Below are positions 41,039 through 50,555 of a stretch of DNA of 64,000 bases, piece by piece (position 1 is the first letter of the stretch; the number at the start of each line of letters is the position of its first letter). The notes beneath the pieces are model-generated. The model did not search any database. It was not told the DNA's origin and saw only the letters and a program-made list of their open reading frames with translations. Location: positions 62,001 to 126,000 of the forward strand of contig JACPYS010000017.1 in NCBI GenBank assembly GCA_016195915.1, read 5' to 3'. The position numbers were made by a program, and so were the translations under genes. The DNA comes from Betaproteobacteria bacterium. Its GTDB lineage: Bacteria; Pseudomonadota; Gammaproteobacteria; Burkholderiales; SG8-39.

Positions 41039-42442
41039 TCAGTCGAGCATCGTGCGCACGTCGCAGATCGCGCCTCGCACCGCGGCGGCGGCGGCCATCG
41101 CGGGACTCATGAGGTGAGTGCGCACGCCTTGTCCCTGCCGGCCTTCGAAATTCCGGTTGGAGGTCGATGCGACCCGCTCCCCCGCGCTCGCCAGATCGCC
41201 ATTGGTGCCGACGCACATCGAGCAGGCGGCCCCGAGCCATTCCGCGCCGGCCTCGGCGAAGACCCGGTGCAGCCCTTCGGATTCGGCTGCCTGTTTGATC
41301 AGCCCGGAACCCGGCACGATCATGGTCGGGATGCTCACCTTGCGCCCGCGCAACACCTGCGCCGCAGCGCGCAGGTCCTCGATGCGGCTGTTGGTGCAGG
41401 AACCGATGAATACCCGCTGCATGGGGAGGCCGGCAAGCGGCGTTCCCGGCGCGAGATCCATGTACGCGAGCGCCCGCAGCATGCTTTCGCGCCGCACCAC
41501 ATCACTTTCGCGCTCCGGGTCGGGCACGACATCGGTGACCGCTCCGCCATACTCGGGACTCGTTCCCCAGGTCACCTGCGGAACGAGTGCGGAACCGTCG
41601 ATCGTTGCTTCGCGATCGAATTTCGCATCCGCATCGGAGGGCAGGGTGCGCCAGAACGCAAGCGCCTTGTCCCAGTCGGTGCCCTTGGGCGCAAACGCGC
41701 GGCCCGAAAGGTACTCGCAGGACGTGTCATCCGGGGCCACCATGCCGCAGCGCGCGCCGGCCTCGATCGACATGTTGCATACCGTCATGCGCCCGGCCAT
41801 CGACAGCGAGCGGATGGCGGAACCGGCGTATTCGATGGCATGGCCGTTGCCGCCCGCCGTGCCGATTTTCGCGATGATCGCGAGGATCACGTCTTTGGCC
41901 GAGACGCCTTTCGTCAAGGCGCCATCGACGGTCACGCGCAATGTCTTCGCTTTGCGTGCCCACAGCGTCTGCGTAGCCATCACGTGAGCCACCTCGGACG
42001 CGCCGATGCCGAAGCCCATCGCGCCGAACGCGCCGTGCGTCGAGGTGTGCGAATCGCCGCACACCAGCACCATGCCGGGCTGGGTCACGCCCTGCTCGGG
42101 TCCGACCACGTGGACGATTCCCTGGCGCGGATCGTCGAAGCCGAACAGCATCACGCCATGCTTGCGCGCGTTGCTCTCCAGGCCCTCGACGCGGCCGCGT
42201 ACCGTGGCGTCGGCAATGCCCGCAATGCCCGCAGCACGGTTGCGGGTCGGGATGTAATGGTCCGGGGTCGCGAAACACGCGTCGGGCCGGCGCAGCCTGC
42301 GTCCGCTTGCCTCCAGGGCGCTGAATGCATGAAAGCTGCCGTCGTGCATCAGATGACGGTCGACATAGAGGAGCGAGCGCTCGCCCGCACCCTTCGCGAT
42401 CGCGTGCCGGGCCCAGATCTTCTCGTAAAGTGAAAGTCCCAT
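41039..42442 (-). CDS. leuC: LeuC-like large subunit of an isopropylmalate-dehydratase-family hydro-lyase
   Basis: A 467-residue aconitase-superfamily subunit of the long (type 1) LeuC form. It has [20 protein letters not shown], the first Fe-S cysteine in [12 protein letters not shown] and the CSMC pair in [12 protein letters not shown]. The 4Fe-4S cluster catalyses dehydration/rehydration of a 2- or 3-substituted malate. ATG 42442 lies 6 nt after the stop of the lyase gene. Confidence 0.88.
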   Translation of the reverse strand: MGLSLYEKIWARHAIAKGAGERSLLYVDRHLMHDGSFHAFSALEASGRRLRRPDACFATPDHYIPTRNRAAGIAGIADATVRGRVEGLESNARKHGVMLFGFDDPRQGIVHVVGPEQGVTQPGMVLVCGDSHTSTHGAFGAMGFGIGASEVAHVMATQTLWARKAKTLRVTVDGALTKGVSAKDVILAIIAKIGTAGGNGHAIEYAGSAIRSLSMAGRMTVCNMSIEAGARCGMVAPDDTSCEYLSGRAFAPKGTDWDKALAFWRTLPSDADAKFDREATIDGSALVPQVTWGTSPEYGGAVTDVVPDPERESDVVRRESMLRALAYMDLAPGTPLAGLPMQRVFIGSCTNSRIEDLRAAAQVLRGRKVSIPTMIVPGSGLIKQAAESEGLHRVFAEAGAEWLGAACSMCVGTNGDLASAGERVASTSNRNFEGRQGQGVRTHLMSPAMAAAAAVRGAICDVRTMLD

Positions 42443-42448
42443 GGATTC

Positions 42449-43387
42449 TCAGGTCTTCGGCACGTGGCCCACGGAGTCGTCGTACTTGCGCATCGCATCC
42501 GCGGAGAGAAACTGTTTCTCCCAGGTGCGGATCTGGTCGAAGCCGGCGAAGCTGTGCAGGTCGCCGAGCGGGTGGTGCGCAAACTTCTCGATGAAGCGCG
42601 CCTCGGCCATCGGCCCCTCGTCGCGCAATTGCAGCGCGAGATCGTGCATCGCCGCCAGTGCCGTGCGCATCATCGCACCGGCCGTGATCGCGAGCGCAAT
42701 GCCCATCGATTGCATCTCTTCCAGCGAGAAGCGCGGTGACACGCCGGTCATGTTGTAGAAGATCGGGCCCTTGACCTCCGTGCATACGCGCGCGACTTCC
42801 TCGGCCGTCGTGGGTCCTTCCACGAAGGCCATGTCGGCGCCGGCGGCGAGGTAAGCATTCCCGCGCCGGATCGCGTCATCGAGGCTGCCGCCGTGCGCGC
42901 CGCGCGCATCGGTTCTCGCGATCAGGACAAAATCCGGATCGTATTCGTCGCGCGTGGCCGCGGCCGCCCGGATTTTGCCGGCCGCTTCGTCGAGCGCGAT
43001 CACTTCGCGCCCGGCCACGTGGCCGCAGCGTTTGGGGGCGACCTGGTCCTCGATGTGAATCGCGGCGACGCCCGCGCCGATGTACTCGCGCACCGTGCGG
43101 ATCACGTTGATCGCGTTGCCGTAGCCGTTGTCGGCATCGGCAATCAGCGGCACCTGGATGGCCGAAGCGATGTAGCGCGCATTGGCCACCATCTCGCTCA
43201 TCGTAGCGAGGCCCGCGTCGGGCAGGCCCGTGAGAGACAGCGAGGTGCCGTAGCCGCTCATGTAGATCGCGGGAAAACCGACCTGGTCGAGCACCCGCGC
43301 GCTCATCGCGTTAAAACATCCCGGAATAAACAGGGTCTTCCTGCCCGCGAGCAGTCGGCGCAGCACGGTTGTCGGTCTTTCATGCAT
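42449..43387 (-). CDS. Isocitrate lyase/PEP mutase superfamily C-C lyase
   Basis: A 312-residue TIM barrel with DADNGYGN for metal binding and the superfamily catalytic loop APKRCGH. The length fits 2-methylisocitrate lyase, 2,3-dimethylmalate lyase and oxaloacetate decarboxylase types; residues do not single one out. It is the first gene of a lyase-LeuC-LeuD set, an order that parallels the dimethylmalate dehydratase/lyase module of anaerobic nicotinate degradation. A Bug receptor gene ends at its start region on the same strand. Confidence 0.87.
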   Translation of the reverse strand: MHERPTTVLRRLLAGRKTLFIPGCFNAMSARVLDQVGFPAIYMSGYGTSLSLTGLPDAGLATMSEMVANARYIASAIQVPLIADADNGYGNAINVIRTVREYIGAGVAAIHIEDQVAPKRCGHVAGREVIALDEAAGKIRAAAATRDEYDPDFVLIARTDARGAHGGSLDDAIRRGNAYLAAGADMAFVEGPTTAEEVARVCTEVKGPIFYNMTGVSPRFSLEEMQSMGIALAITAGAMMRTALAAMHDLALQLRDEGPMAEARFIEKFAHHPLGDLHSFAGFDQIRTWEKQFLSADAMRKYDDSVGHVPKT

Positions 43388-43388
43388 T

Positions 43389-44372
43389 TCAGTCCACCTT
43401 GGCGCCGGAAAGTTTAATCACCCTGGTCCACTGTACCTGCTCTTTCTCGATCATTCTGCGAAACTCTTCCGGCGTGTTGCCGACCAGTTCGGCGCCCTGC
43501 GCGGTCAGGCGCTCTCGGATCGCCGGCGTATGGATCGCCTTGACCGCCGCCGCGTGCAGCGCCGCAACGATTGCGGCAGGCGTACCGGCGGGCGCCATCA
43601 TCCCATACCAGGTATCAGAGGCGTAACCCTTCACACCGGCCTCATCGAGGGTCGGGATCTCGGGCGCAATGAGCGAACGCCGGCTGCTGCACAACGCGTA
43701 GGCCTTGAGTTTTCCGGCACGGATGAGCGGAAGTGTGGGCAGCAGGCCATCCACCGCAAACTGGACTTCCCCTGCGACCAGGTCCTGGCGCGCATAGGTG
43801 CTGCCGCGATACGGGATGTGCACGATGAAAGTTCCGGTCATCGACTTGAACAACTCGGCGTTCAGGTGCGTCGCCGAGCCGCTTCCGGCCGAGCCGTAGT
43901 TGAGGCGGCCGGGATTCTTTTTCAGGTACGCGATGAGTTCCGGCACCGTATGCGCCGGCACCGACGGATGTCCGAGCAGCACCTGATGGGTGTTGGCAAT
44001 CACGGTGATCGGAGCGAAGTCTTTGACCGGGTCATAGCCGGAATGCGCGCGCAGCGCCGGGTTGATCACATGCGATGGGCTCGCCGAAACGAGGATATAG
44101 CCGTCGGGCGCCGCGCGGGCGACCGCCTCGGTGCCGATCGAACCGCCCGATCCCGGGCGATTTTCGACGATGAACGGCTGGCCGAGAAGCCTGCCCATTT
44201 CCTCCGACACCACACGCGCAAGGGTGTCGCCGGTACCGCCAGCGCTCAAGGGAACGATGACCTTGATCGGCCGTGCAGGCCAGGATTGGGCAAGCGCTTC
44301 GCACACGCAGAGCATCGCGGACAGGAACACTGCCACGCGCCCCATTCCGGCGAGAATCGAAAGCACGCTCAT
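43389..44372 (-). CDS. Bug/TctC-family periplasmic solute-binding protein
   Basis: A 327-residue receptor with a signal peptide ending near EALAQ, WPARPIKVIVPLSAGGTGD, ENRPGSGGSIG and IPTLDEAGVKGY. The frame is open to 44501, but ATG 44372 gives a proper leader. Its stop is 1 nt from the start codon of the lyase gene, so it heads the lyase-LeuC-LeuD operon and probably binds that pathway's substrate, a di- or tricarboxylate (inference). Confidence 0.92.
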   Translation of the reverse strand: MSVLSILAGMGRVAVFLSAMLCVCEALAQSWPARPIKVIVPLSAGGTGDTLARVVSEEMGRLLGQPFIVENRPGSGGSIGTEAVARAAPDGYILVSASPSHVINPALRAHSGYDPVKDFAPITVIANTHQVLLGHPSVPAHTVPELIAYLKKNPGRLNYGSAGSGSATHLNAELFKSMTGTFIVHIPYRGSTYARQDLVAGEVQFAVDGLLPTLPLIRAGKLKAYALCSSRRSLIAPEIPTLDEAGVKGYASDTWYGMMAPAGTPAAIVAALHAAAVKAIHTPAIRERLTAQGAELVGNTPEEFRRMIEKEQVQWTRVIKLSGAKVD

Positions 44373-44499
44373 GGTTCGGATCCGGGAAAGCCGGCGGCCA
44401 TTATCCCATCCTCGCTGCAAGGCTCCCGTCAGCTGCTCCACAAGCGCACGCAAGGCGTCAGGGGGAAGATAGACCACCCGAAGCGACCGGAGGTCCTCC

Positions 44500-44652
44500 A
44501 TGCAAGGCTATGCAATCGGCTTCTTCATTGCCGCGCTCAGTTCGGCCTGTTTCATCGATGCGACGGCGGACGTCGCCAAGCTTGGCAAGATCGGCACCGT
44601 GCTCTTCACGGTCCTGTTCATCGTGACCGAGGGGATCGCGCTGATCGCCTAG
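44500..44652 (+). CDS. Possible 50-residue membrane protein
   Basis: ATG 44500 with GGAGG 5 nt upstream opens a 50-codon frame ending TAG at 44652. The product has two hydrophobic segments (IGFFIAALSSACFI and VLFTVLFIVTEGIALIA) around a short charged loop (DVAKLGKIG). It is divergent from the Bug receptor gene. No family is recognised; the good ribosome site and clean hydrophobic pattern support it. Confidence 0.5.
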   Translation: MQGYAIGFFIAALSSACFIDATADVAKLGKIGTVLFTVLFIVTEGIALIA

Positions 44653-44720
44653 AGCATTTCGAGCGGGCGCGGGCCGCCCGGCGGTAGGAATGCTTTCGCC
44701 GGAGGGGAGGAGAACGCTTT

Positions 44721-45071
44721 TCAGGGTGCGGGCGAACCCACGGAATCAACTGCCCGCTCCGCGTCGAGCGCTTCGTCGCTGATCGTGCGCGCCTTGATCG
44801 ACACCAAAAGGATGCCGATGCCGGCCAGCATATAGCTCGTCGTTTCTGCTGCCTCGAATGCGAGAAGCGTCCACAGGTTGTTGTGCGGGGTCAGGCCAAG
44901 TAACCGGATAGTCGCAAGGGCAAACGATAGAATTGCACCGGACAGCAGCAGCCACGATCCCGTCCAGTGGGGCCGATGGACGGCCAGGACCGCCCCGGCG
45001 GCAATAAAGAGCAACGCGATGCCGACACAGCGTCCAAGGTAGATCAACTGGCCCCAGAGATCCGCTTCCAT
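44721..45071 (-). CDS. Small membrane protein of unknown function
   Basis: A 116-residue protein with about three or four hydrophobic helices (LGRCVGIALLFIAAGAVLAV, SWLLLSGAILSFALATI, MLAGIGILLVSI) and a short acidic cytosolic tail. No recognised domain. It stands alone between the small ORF and the kinase gene. Confidence 0.6.
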   Translation of the reverse strand: MEADLWGQLIYLGRCVGIALLFIAAGAVLAVHRPHWTGSWLLLSGAILSFALATIRLLGLTPHNNLWTLLAFEAAETTSYMLAGIGILLVSIKARTISDEALDAERAVDSVGSPAP

Positions 45072-45267
45072 GCTAGCCGAGCATTGCCCTTGTGACTGAT
45101 GTGGTGACCCGACGATCGCAATACGTGCACTGCCAATTCAATGGCTTGAAATGACAGAGACTGTGCGTATAGTAACCGCGTGGGGCTGTTCCCGCCAAGG
45201 GTGCTCAACGAAATCGGCGAAACAAGGGCCTCAATTCCCTTTTCCGGCTGGCGCACAACCTGATCCC

Positions 45268-47190
45268 TCAGCTCAGCGCGTCCAGCGCCTCGACCAGGTC
45301 GGCGACGCGCTGCGGGCGGTCTTCGCGACGCTTTTCCAGGCAGGCCTGCACCAGAAGATCGAGTTCGACCGGGATGGGCTGGCAGGCGGCCTTCGACGCC
45401 AGCGGGGGTTCTTCATTGAGGATCTTGCTGGTCAGTGCGAGGTCGTCCGTGCCCTCGAATATCTTCTTCCCGGTGAGCAGGTAAAACGCGACCGCACCGA
45501 CGGCGTAGATGTCGGCGCGTGCGTCCACGTCGGCGGGATCGCGCAGGCGCTCGGGCGACATGTAGAGCGGGGTGCCGAGGATGCGCAGGTTGCGCGTGAG
45601 GTCGCGGCTATGCGCGGCGGTAACGCTTTTTACGAGCCCGAAATCGAGGATCTTCACCAGGTCCCGTTCACCGCCACGCTGGCAGAGCATGATGTTCTCC
45701 GGCTTGATGTCCCGGTGAACCAGTCCCGCCGCATGCGCGACGGTGAGGCCGGCGCAGAGTTGGCGCAGTATGCGCACCGCGCGCGCCACGGGGATGCATG
45801 CCGGTGGCTTGCCTTCGCGCTCGACCAGTTCGCCGAGGTTGATTCCGTCGAGGTACTCCATCGCGTAGTAGAGCAGTCCGTCGGCGCTGCGGCCGTAGTC
45901 GTAGATTTCCACCACGTTAGAATGCGACAGCTGGCTCGCGAGCTGCACTTCGCGCTCGAAGCGCGCGATCATTTCGTCGCTCGCTCGCGCCGGCTTGAGC
46001 AGCTTCACCGCGCAGGGGCGCTTGAGCAGGTCGTGGCGCGCGAGGTACACATTCGCCATGCCGCCTTCGCCGATGCTGCGCTCGAGCCGGTAGGCACCCA
46101 CCTTGCGTTGTCCGCCCAGCTCGCCGCGCAGGCGCAGCAACGAGATGCCGGACCAGAGCGCTGCCGCGACCGCGATGACCAGCGCGCCGAAGACGATGCC
46201 GAACGCGGTCCGCAGGTAACTGAGCGGCGCGTAGGCTTCGGCAGCGCCGATTTCGATCGCGACGCCGAGGCCGAGGTCCTCCACCCAGCGCCAGGCGCCG
46301 ACGACTTCGACCCCGAGATCGTTGCGGTACGGCTCCAGCGAGCTGCCCGCACGCGCCCCGGGACCAGCCCCGGGCATGGTGAAGCGCGTGTTGCCGTCGA
46401 AGCGGCTGCGGGTGAGAAGCGCATTGCGCTCGTCGAAAGCGAACAGTTCGCCGGTCTCGCCAGGGTGCGCCGCGGCGAGAATCGCCGAGAGCACGCCGTC
46501 GGCCGGCTCGGCGATGCCGAGCGCGGCGATCACCTGACCGCCGGCGGCATGCACCGGTGTTGCGATCCAGCCGAAGGCCTGGCCCTCACGCAGCCGCGGC
46601 GGCGATTCGACGCGATCGGCATCCCGATAGGGGCGGATGAAACGCGATTCGCCGCGAAACACCGGTTCGAGCAGCGGCCGGAACTGCTTTTCGGTCACGC
46701 GCAGGCCGCAGTACTCCGGGAAACGCGTTGCCAGCAGCCTGCCGTCGGGCGCAGTGACGTTGAAGGTGGAATCGCCGACCTCACGCAGCAGCGGCCGCAG
46801 CACCTCCTCGACGCGGGCACGCGCCGGGCCGCCGCAGAGTTCCTCGCGCGCGGCATCCGGCCGCAACGCAACCGCCGCGAGCTTCGCCACGGCATCCTGC
46901 ACGCCCGGCTCGCGCGCGATGCGCTCCGCATCGCCGATTTCCTCGCGCAGCCAGACGCGCAGCGCGTTGACCTGTGCGTCGAGCAGGCTCTTCATGGTGC
47001 CGGCACGCAGTTCCCGCAGCGAGCCCTCGACCGCGGTGTAGGTCCAGTAGCCCAGGCCGAGCAGGAGCGCGGCAGACAGCAGGACCAGCGCAATCCGGCC
47101 GGGCGTGAACCAGCGCGCGTCCCGCCGCGGAAGGATTTCGTCGCCGGGATGGCTGGTTGTCGAATTCAACAAACGAAGTGTGCGACCCAT
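45268..47190 (-). CDS. Receptor-type Ser/Thr protein kinase with extracytoplasmic cache-like sensor
   Basis: About 640 residues. A transmembrane helix (~28-50) is followed by a ~280-residue periplasmic cache-like sensor (FNVTAPDGRLLATRFPEYCG, FGWIATPVHAAGGQVIAALGIA) and a second helix (~330-355). The C-terminal Hanks-type kinase has the Gly loop GEGGMANVYLAR, Lys in CAVKLLKP, Asp494 in HRDIKPEN, DFG and a GTPLYMSPE activation segment. Start ATG 47190 is preferred over 47304 because the latter overlaps the divergent receptor gene; no strong ribosome site is visible. Such kinases with a cache sensor are uncommon in proteobacteria. No phosphatase or FHA protein is nearby. Confidence 0.88.
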   Translation of the reverse strand: MGRTLRLLNSTTSHPGDEILPRRDARWFTPGRIALVLLSAALLLGLGYWTYTAVEGSLRELRAGTMKSLLDAQVNALRVWLREEIGDAERIAREPGVQDAVAKLAAVALRPDAAREELCGGPARARVEEVLRPLLREVGDSTFNVTAPDGRLLATRFPEYCGLRVTEKQFRPLLEPVFRGESRFIRPYRDADRVESPPRLREGQAFGWIATPVHAAGGQVIAALGIAEPADGVLSAILAAAHPGETGELFAFDERNALLTRSRFDGNTRFTMPGAGPGARAGSSLEPYRNDLGVEVVGAWRWVEDLGLGVAIEIGAAEAYAPLSYLRTAFGIVFGALVIAVAAALWSGISLLRLRGELGGQRKVGAYRLERSIGEGGMANVYLARHDLLKRPCAVKLLKPARASDEMIARFEREVQLASQLSHSNVVEIYDYGRSADGLLYYAMEYLDGINLGELVEREGKPPACIPVARAVRILRQLCAGLTVAHAAGLVHRDIKPENIMLCQRGGERDLVKILDFGLVKSVTAAHSRDLTRNLRILGTPLYMSPERLRDPADVDARADIYAVGAVAFYLLTGKKIFEGTDDLALTSKILNEEPPLASKAACQPIPVELDLLVQACLEKRREDRPQRVADLVEALDALS

Positions 47191-47264
47191 GGAACGGAAG
47201 GTAACGCACCGGCGCCGGGGTTGTACATGGCGTAAGCTGTCTTCCTGGGAGAGGAGGAAGTCCA

Positions 47265-48230
47265 ATGTATCTTGCGATCCGTATTGCCGCATTCGCCGCC
47301 GCATTCGCGGCAGCGCTTTCTGCCGCAGCCCAGTCGTACCCCACCCGAGCCATCACGCTGGTCGTACCCTATCCGCCGGGCGGGCTGATCGACCTCGTGG
47401 CCCGCATCGTCCAGCCGAAGCTGCAGGCGGAACTCGGCGGCGCGATCGCCGTGGAGAACCGCAGCGGCGCGGGCGGGAACGTTGGCGCCGAGGTGGTGGC
47501 GCGCTCTGCGCCCGACGGGTACACCATGCTGCTCGGTAACCCGTCGCTCGCCCTTTCCGACCATATCTACCCGAAGCTGAGCTACAAGCCGTTGCAGGAC
47601 CTCGCCTATGTCGGGCAGTACGGTACGGTGCCCAACGTGCTGGTGGTCAACACCGCGCTGCCGGTGCACAACGTCCCTGAATTGATCGCCTACGCGAAGA
47701 AGAGCCCCGGCAAGCTGAACTACGGCTCACCCGGTTACGGCACTTCTCCGCAGATGTCGATGGAGCTGTTCAAGGCGATGACCGGCACCTTCATCGTGCA
47801 CATCCCGTTTCGCGGCGCGGGCCCTGCCACGGCCGCGCTCTTCGCCAACGACACCCAGTTGATGTTCGACAATCTTCCTCCGCAAGCGGGCAACATCAAG
47901 GCCGGGAAGGTGCGCGCGCTTGCGCTCACCAGCCTGAAGCGCGTGTCGGTGTTTCCGGACGTGCCGACGCTCGACGAGATGGGCCTCAAGGGATACGAGG
48001 TCAGCTCGTGGTTCGGCATCAACGTGCGTGCGGGAACGCCGCCGGAGATCATCGGCCGCATCAACCAGGCGCTCAACCGCGCGACTTCCGACCCGAAGGT
48101 GCGCGAGCAGCTCGAGTCGCGCGGCGCGACGGTGATCCAGGGCACGCCCGAGCAATATCTGGCCTACGTCAAGGCGGAGAACGCCAAATGGGGGCCGGTC
48201 GTCAAGCGGGCGAACATCGTTGCCGAGTGA
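47265..48230 (+). CDS. Bug/TctC-family periplasmic solute-binding protein
   Basis: A 321-residue receptor with signal peptide (cleavage after LSAAAQ), YPTRAITLVVPYPPGG, ENRSGAGGNVG and VPTLDEMGLKGYE. GAGAGGAGG precedes the ATG by about 6-8 nt. Divergent from the Ser/Thr kinase gene 75 nt away; no TctAB genes nearby. A broken secreted hydrolase gene follows on the same strand. Confidence 0.92.
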   Translation: MYLAIRIAAFAAAFAAALSAAAQSYPTRAITLVVPYPPGGLIDLVARIVQPKLQAELGGAIAVENRSGAGGNVGAEVVARSAPDGYTMLLGNPSLALSDHIYPKLSYKPLQDLAYVGQYGTVPNVLVVNTALPVHNVPELIAYAKKSPGKLNYGSPGYGTSPQMSMELFKAMTGTFIVHIPFRGAGPATAALFANDTQLMFDNLPPQAGNIKAGKVRALALTSLKRVSVFPDVPTLDEMGLKGYEVSSWFGINVRAGTPPEIIGRINQALNRATSDPKVREQLESRGATVIQGTPEQYLAYVKAENAKWGPVVKRANIVAE

Positions 48231-48288
48231 GCGCGACACAGTAAGACGAGGCGAGCCTCCGGCGCTTTTGGTCCTCAGGCGGGCCGGC

Positions 48289-49000
48289 ATGCTGGGCATC
48301 ATTCTGTTGTGCGCCCTGGTGCGCGCGCACGCGCAGCAGGCCATCGATATTCAATCTGCGGACGGGCGCGTGGTCCATGCTGCATGGATGCCTGCCGGGA
48401 AGGCCGAACGCTGGATCGTCTCGCTGCACGGCACCCGGGGCTCCGCGAAGACCGACCTCGGTCTGTGGCAACGTAACCTCGCCTCGCACGGCATCGGCGT
48501 GCTCGCCATCCAGTGGTGGCTCGGTCGCGGCGACGGGCCGGCGGCCTACCTCGCGCCCACCGACAGTCTACCGCGAGATCGACAACGCCGCGCGCAAACT
48601 CGGCATCGCTCCAGGCAGCGCGCTGCTGCACGGCTTCAGCCGCGGTTCCGCGAACATCTATGCGGTCGCGGCGCTCGACGCGGGGCGCGGCCGACGGCTG
48701 TTTTCGCTCGTGGTCGCGAATTCGGGCGGGGTTGCGCTCGATTACCCTCCGACGCGCGACCTCGTGGAAGGCCGCTACGGCACGCGACCGCTCGCCGGCA
48801 CGCGCTGGATCACAGTTTGCGGCGAGCGAGATCCGCATCCCGATCGTGACGGCTGCCCGGGCATGCGACGCACCGCCGGGTGGCTGCGCGAGCAGGGCGC
48901 ACAGATCGTCGCCGCGATCGAGGACGCCGAGGGCGGCCACGGCGTGCTGCACAGGAATCCCCGCCACGTCGCGCGTGTGCTCGAGTTGTTCAGCCGTTAA
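48289..49000 (+). pseudogene. Secreted alpha/beta-hydrolase (esterase-like), frameshifted
   Basis: ATG 48289 begins a signal peptide (MLGIILLCALVRAHAQ) and the frame runs normally through IVSLHGTRGSAKTDL to LAPTD. From about 48565 the coding frame shifts by +1: skipping the A at 48565 restores VYREIDNAARKLGIAPGSAL, then the nucleophile region HGFSRGSAN and the C-terminal EGGHGVLHRNP histidine. The repaired product is about 236 residues with a complete Ser/His set. Either a recent mutation or a sequencing error; as written it is broken. Confidence 0.8.
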
Positions 49001-49032
49001 GGATGGCGGCGACATGATATAGACTTCAAACG

Positions 49033-50316
49033 ATGGCGGGCGATCAGCTGACAGGGAGTGCGGCTTCTCCGGAGAACGCCAGTCGCCGCGCGCGTCGCCG
49101 GGCGTTTCGCGTGCGCATGGCCGCGATGGTCGCGGCAAGTTATGCAGTCGATAGCGTCCTGCTGGCGCTGTTCGTTCTTGCCGGCACCATTCCGGCGATG
49201 GTGGCAGTGGCCTACGGCGCTGCCGGCGCATTGGCGACAGGGCTGCAGTGGGCCAGTTACCGCGGCGGCTGGAGCGAGCGGTTTCACGACAGTTACCTGG
49301 CGGCCCCGTTCGTGCTTGTGCATGCCGGCGTTTCGATCGCATCCCTGTGGGCAGCGCCGGCGGTGGGGTTCATGTTCATCTCGGTGCTGTTCGTCATCTG
49401 CGCGTTTGGCGCGCTCCGACTGACCAGGCGAGAGTTCGTCGTGGTATGTACGATCGTGGCGGTTGCTGCGGGTGCCGCATTCGCGTTCGCGGGCCAGCGG
49501 CCGTCGATCCCTGGCTCGACGCCGGCCGAGCTTTTTCTTTCCTGGCTGGTCCTCGCGCTGACGCTCGGCCGCTGCTTCGTGGTGGGTCTGTATGGGAGCG
49601 CGATCCGGGGATCCCTCGATTCGATGGTGCGCCGCCGAACCGCAGAGTTGACCACCGCGTTGCGCGAGGTCGAGTCCCTCAGCTATACGATTTCGCACCA
49701 CATGCGCGCACCGGCGCGCGCGGTCAATGCCGCGGCGCGCATGATCGAGATCGATCACGGCAACGAGCTCACCGAAGCCATGCGCTCCTTGGTAGGCCGT
49801 ATCGCGGACGTCTCCACGGACATGGGCGCGATGGTCGACGGCCTGATCGAGTTGCTGCACATTGCGCGGGCCGAGCCTGTCCGGCGCACCGTGGACATCA
49901 CTGGCGAGGCCGATGCCGTGTGGGATGCGCTCGCGGCGGCCGGAGTCGTGAGCGAAGCGAGATTTGAGGCGGAGCCGGGCCTGAGCGTGACGGCCGACCC
50001 GGAGATGCTGCGGCGCCTGCTGCACTTACTGCTCGAGAACGCCTGCAAGTTCACGCACGGTAGACCGGGTGCGAACGTCTGGTTCGGTCGCCGAGCCGAT
50101 GGCGCGATCTTCGTGCGTGACAACGGCGTCGGATTCGACGCGGCTTACTCGGACAAGCTGTTTCATCCGTTTGAGCACCTGCACCGCGCAGGCGAGTTCA
50201 AGGGCTATGGCCTCGGACTCGCGCTGGCGCGCCGGATCGTCGAGCGCCATGGTGGCCGGATCTGGGCGGAGTCGGCGCCGGGTGCAGGCTCGACGTTCTT
50301 CTTTACGCTGCCCTGA
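49033..50316 (+). CDS. Membrane sensor histidine kinase, orphan
   Basis: A 427-residue protein with about six N-terminal hydrophobic helices (~25-190) and no recognisable extracytoplasmic loop domain. The dimerisation/phosphoacceptor site is His222 in SYTISHHMRAPARAV, a phytochrome-kinase-like HisKA box where the usual SHD is SHH. The ATPase domain follows with LLENACKF, DNGVGFD and GYGLGLAL, then a normal end GAGSTFFFTLP. No response-regulator gene is adjacent. Signal unknown. Confidence 0.88.
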   Translation: MAGDQLTGSAASPENASRRARRRAFRVRMAAMVAASYAVDSVLLALFVLAGTIPAMVAVAYGAAGALATGLQWASYRGGWSERFHDSYLAAPFVLVHAGVSIASLWAAPAVGFMFISVLFVICAFGALRLTRREFVVVCTIVAVAAGAAFAFAGQRPSIPGSTPAELFLSWLVLALTLGRCFVVGLYGSAIRGSLDSMVRRRTAELTTALREVESLSYTISHHMRAPARAVNAAARMIEIDHGNELTEAMRSLVGRIADVSTDMGAMVDGLIELLHIARAEPVRRTVDITGEADAVWDALAAAGVVSEARFEAEPGLSVTADPEMLRRLLHLLLENACKFTHGRPGANVWFGRRADGAIFVRDNGVGFDAAYSDKLFHPFEHLHRAGEFKGYGLGLALARRIVERHGGRIWAESAPGAGSTFFFTLP

Positions 50317-50555
50317 TTGCCGCGCCGTGGAGCGACGCCGGAATGACGATTTTCTCTACCGGCCGCTTGCTGGCTGAACTTCATCAAGAATCCGCAATAG
50401 GCTTGATACGGGTATTGCGCGGGCAACCCGATCGATCCAGCGTTTCGGCGCGAGCGCTTCGAGGCGTGCAATTGCATCATGCATAATGGCCAGAGCGTCC
50501 GCGTGGCGGGCGCGGGACGCTGGTGACAGGCCTCGTTCGGCCAGGGAGAGAACCC

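Noticed and set aside
45151-47235. 694-codon plus-strand open frame
   Set aside because: Antisense to the Ser/Thr kinase gene whose motifs are complete on the minus strand.
48289-49000. Programmed frameshift in the hydrolase gene
   Set aside because: No slippery heptamer or downstream stem at 48565; a simple one-base insertion explains the sequence.
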